Part shown: positions 5,173-6,705 of the stretch, one piece after another
Numbering within the stretch: the first letter of the stretch is position 1
Layout of the letters: each line of letters begins with the position of its first letter
Source of the DNA: JBBSMX01 sp038232935
GTDB lineage: Bacteria; Bacteroidota; Rhodothermia; Rhodothermales; JANQRZ01
Direction of reading: 5' to 3'
DNA length: 6,705 nucleotides
Assembly: GCA_038232935.1 (NCBI GenBank)
Contig: JBBSMX010000185.1
Span: forward strand, 1 to 6,705
Position numbers and translations under genes: made by a program
The notes under the pieces: model-generated
The model's database searches: none
Seen by the model: the letters and a program-made list of their open reading frames with translations, nothing else
Told to the model about the DNA's origin: nothing

Positions 5173-6705
5173 ATGCCGAACGCCCCTTCTCCCCTCCACG
5201 ACTTTACCGCCGCCCTCCGCCCTCGGATCGCCGGCGACCTCCGCCTCGACGCGATGACGCGGGCGCTCTACGCCACCGACGCCTCGATGTACAAGATCGA
5301 GCCCATCGGCGTGCTCATCCCCCGCCACCGAGACGACGTGCAAGCGGCGGTCGAAGAGGCCGCGCGATTCGGGATTCCCGTCCTCCCACGCGGGAGCGGG
5401 TCGAGCCTCGCGGGATCGGCCGTCGGAGCCGCGCTTGTGATCGACACGTCGAAATGGCTCGGCGGGATTGGAGACGTGGACACCGAAGCGAAGACGGTGA
5501 CGGTGCAGCCGGGTGTCGTCCTCGACCGGCTGAACGCGACGCTGGGGAAGCACGGGCTGGAGTTCGGGCCGGACCCGGCCTCGTCCAACCGCGCCACGCT
5601 CGGCGGAATGGTCGGGACGAACGCGACGGGCACGCACTCGATCCGCTACGGCTCGGTCGTGGACCACGTCGTGAGCGCCGACGTGCTCCTGCCGGACGGG
5701 ACGCCGGTCACGTTCGCGGCGCTCGACGCCGCCGGCTGGCAGCACAAGCTGACGCTCGGTGGGTCGGAAGGCGACCTCTACCGGGGCCTCGACGCCCTCG
5801 CGCGGGAGCGCGCCGAGGTGATCCGCCGCGACACGCCGCGCCACTGGCGCCGCGCCGGCGGCTACCGGCTGGAGCGGATGCTCGAGGGCGGCGATGGGGC
5901 CGCGACCCGCAACCTCGCCCACCTCCTCTGCGGCAGCGAGGGCACGCTCGGCTTCGTCACCTCCGTCACGCTCGGGCTCGTCGACAAGCCGAAGCGGACG
6001 GCGCTCGGCGTCGTCCACTACGACACGCGGCGCGGCGCGCTCGAAGCCGTCCCAGCCCTCCTCGATACGGATCCTTCCGCCGTCGAGCTGTTCGACCGGA
6101 TCGCGCTCCACCGGGCGCGGAACGTCGAGGAGTACCGGCCCAAGCTCCACTTCGTGCAGGGTGACCCGGCAGCCCTGCTGATCGTCGAGTACTACGCCGA
6201 GAGCGAGCCCGAGCTCGAAGCGAAACTCGATGCGTTGCAGCGGGCGATCGGCCCGAGCGGCGTGATGACGCGGTGCCTCGTGGACATGGAGATCCGCGAC
6301 GTGTGGTCGATCCGGAAAGTCGGGCTCGGCCTCGCCATGAGCGCGCGGCTGCCGGTGCAGGCGCAGGCGTTCGTCGAGGACGCCGCCGTGCCGGTCGAGC
6401 ACCTGCCGGACTACATCACGCGGCTCGAAGGCGTCATGAAAGAGGCCGGGACCGAAGCCGTCGTCTACGCGCACGCGAGCGCCGGTTGTCTCCACGTCCG
6501 CCCCTTCATCAATGTGAAAAGCGCCGACGACATCGCCGCGATGGAGCGGATCGCGGCGGCCTCGGCCGACCTCGTGAAGGAGTACGGCGGCATCGTCGCC
6601 TCCGAGCACGGCGACGGCCTCGCGCGGAGCTGGCTCGCGCCGAGTTTCTACGGGACCGACCTCTACGAGGCGTACCGCGCCGTCAAGCACCTCTTCGACC
6701 CCGAG
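5173..6705 (+). CDS. FAD-binding oxidase/D-2-hydroxyacid dehydrogenase, GlcD/YdiJ-type (3' truncated by window)
   Basis: 511 codons are visible and the frame runs off the right edge without a stop. The N-terminal FAD-binding domain (PCMH/VAO fold) shows PRGSGSSLAG (72-81), GPDPASSNRATLGG (132-145) with NATGTHSIRYG (150-160), and CGSEGTLGFVT (253-263). The C-terminal cap domain shows ELFDR (305-309), HASAGCLHVRP (434-444) and EHGDG (478-482). H434, H441 and E478 correspond to the metal site that binds the substrate carboxylate in D-2-hydroxyglutarate and D-lactate dehydrogenases of this fold. The reaction is expected to be oxidation of a D-2-hydroxyacid to the 2-oxoacid. The LARSWLAPSFYG segment after EHGDG is typical of long YdiJ-like proteins that carry a C-terminal 4Fe-4S domain, so such a domain probably lies beyond the window (inference). 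The ATG lies 8 nt after the preceding stop, which suggests an operon. Confidence 0.93.
   Translation, partial: MPNAPSPLHDFTAALRPRIAGDLRLDAMTRALYATDASMYKIEPIGVLIPRHRDDVQAAVEEAARFGIPVLPRGSGSSLAGSAVGAALVIDTSKWLGGIGDVDTEAKTVTVQPGVVLDRLNATLGKHGLEFGPDPASSNRATLGGMVGTNATGTHSIRYGSVVDHVVSADVLLPDGTPVTFAALDAAGWQHKLTLGGSEGDLYRGLDALARERAEVIRRDTPRHWRRAGGYRLERMLEGGDGAATRNLAHLLCGSEGTLGFVTSVTLGLVDKPKRTALGVVHYDTRRGALEAVPALLDTDPSAVELFDRIALHRARNVEEYRPKLHFVQGDPAALLIVEYYAESEPELEAKLDALQRAIGPSGVMTRCLVDMEIRDVWSIRKVGLGLAMSARLPVQAQAFVEDAAVPVEHLPDYITRLEGVMKEAGTEAVVYAHASAGCLHVRPFINVKSADDIAAMERIAAASADLVKEYGGIVASEHGDGLARSWLAPSFYGTDLYEAYRAVKHLFDPE

Noticed and set aside
5104..6690. Minus-strand open frame of 528 codons opposite the FAD oxidase
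   Set aside because: The plus strand shows all FAD-binding and cap-domain motifs. The minus frame is an Arg/Val/Glu-rich antisense shadow caused by third-position GC bias.

Overview
The window is a GC-rich bacterial chromosomal segment with dense, short-gapped genes and strong G/C bias at third codon positions. It carries five complete genes, one gene whose start is unclear (and could extend off the left edge), and one gene cut by the right edge. GC content, gene repertoire and the near absence of Shine-Dalgarno sequences ahead of most starts would fit a high-GC member of the Bacteroidota/Rhodothermota side of the tree. That is an inference from style only; no taxonomic marker gene is present.

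Left part (1-1972, all + strand). A leader with a hairpin precedes a conserved protein of unknown function, tentatively a nucleoside-deoxyribosyltransferase/TIR-like Rossmannoid protein (134-661). A 132-nt intergenic stretch with an 8-bp inverted repeat leads into a beta-carbonic anhydrase (can, 794-1450). A YafP-like GNAT acetyltransferase follows after 12 nt (1463-1972), probably on the same transcript.

Middle (1969-3185). A minus-strand NAPE-PLD/RomA-type metallo-beta-lactamase-fold hydrolase (1969-3003) converges on the acetyltransferase, and the two stop codons overlap. Its upstream side faces a divergent intergenic region (3004-3185) that holds two tandem copies of a short perfect palindrome.

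Right part (3186-6705, + strand). A compact three-gene set encodes a beta-CASP metallo-beta-lactamase ribonuclease of the CPSF73/TTHA0252 type, a four-helix membrane protein with an HExxH motif (DUF3267-like putative zincin), and a long FAD-dependent oxidase of the GlcD/D2HGDH/YdiJ superfamily that is cut by the window end. The first two genes overlap by 1 nt and the second and third are 8 nt apart, so they are probably cotranscribed. A TATAAT box just ahead of the oxidase ATG could add an internal promoter.

Most genes are ordinary housekeeping or accessory enzymes. I see no convincing new multi-gene system. The points most worth a second look are the unknown first gene, the tandem palindromes between the two divergent metallo-beta-lactamase-fold genes, and the unusual makeup of the right-hand operon.
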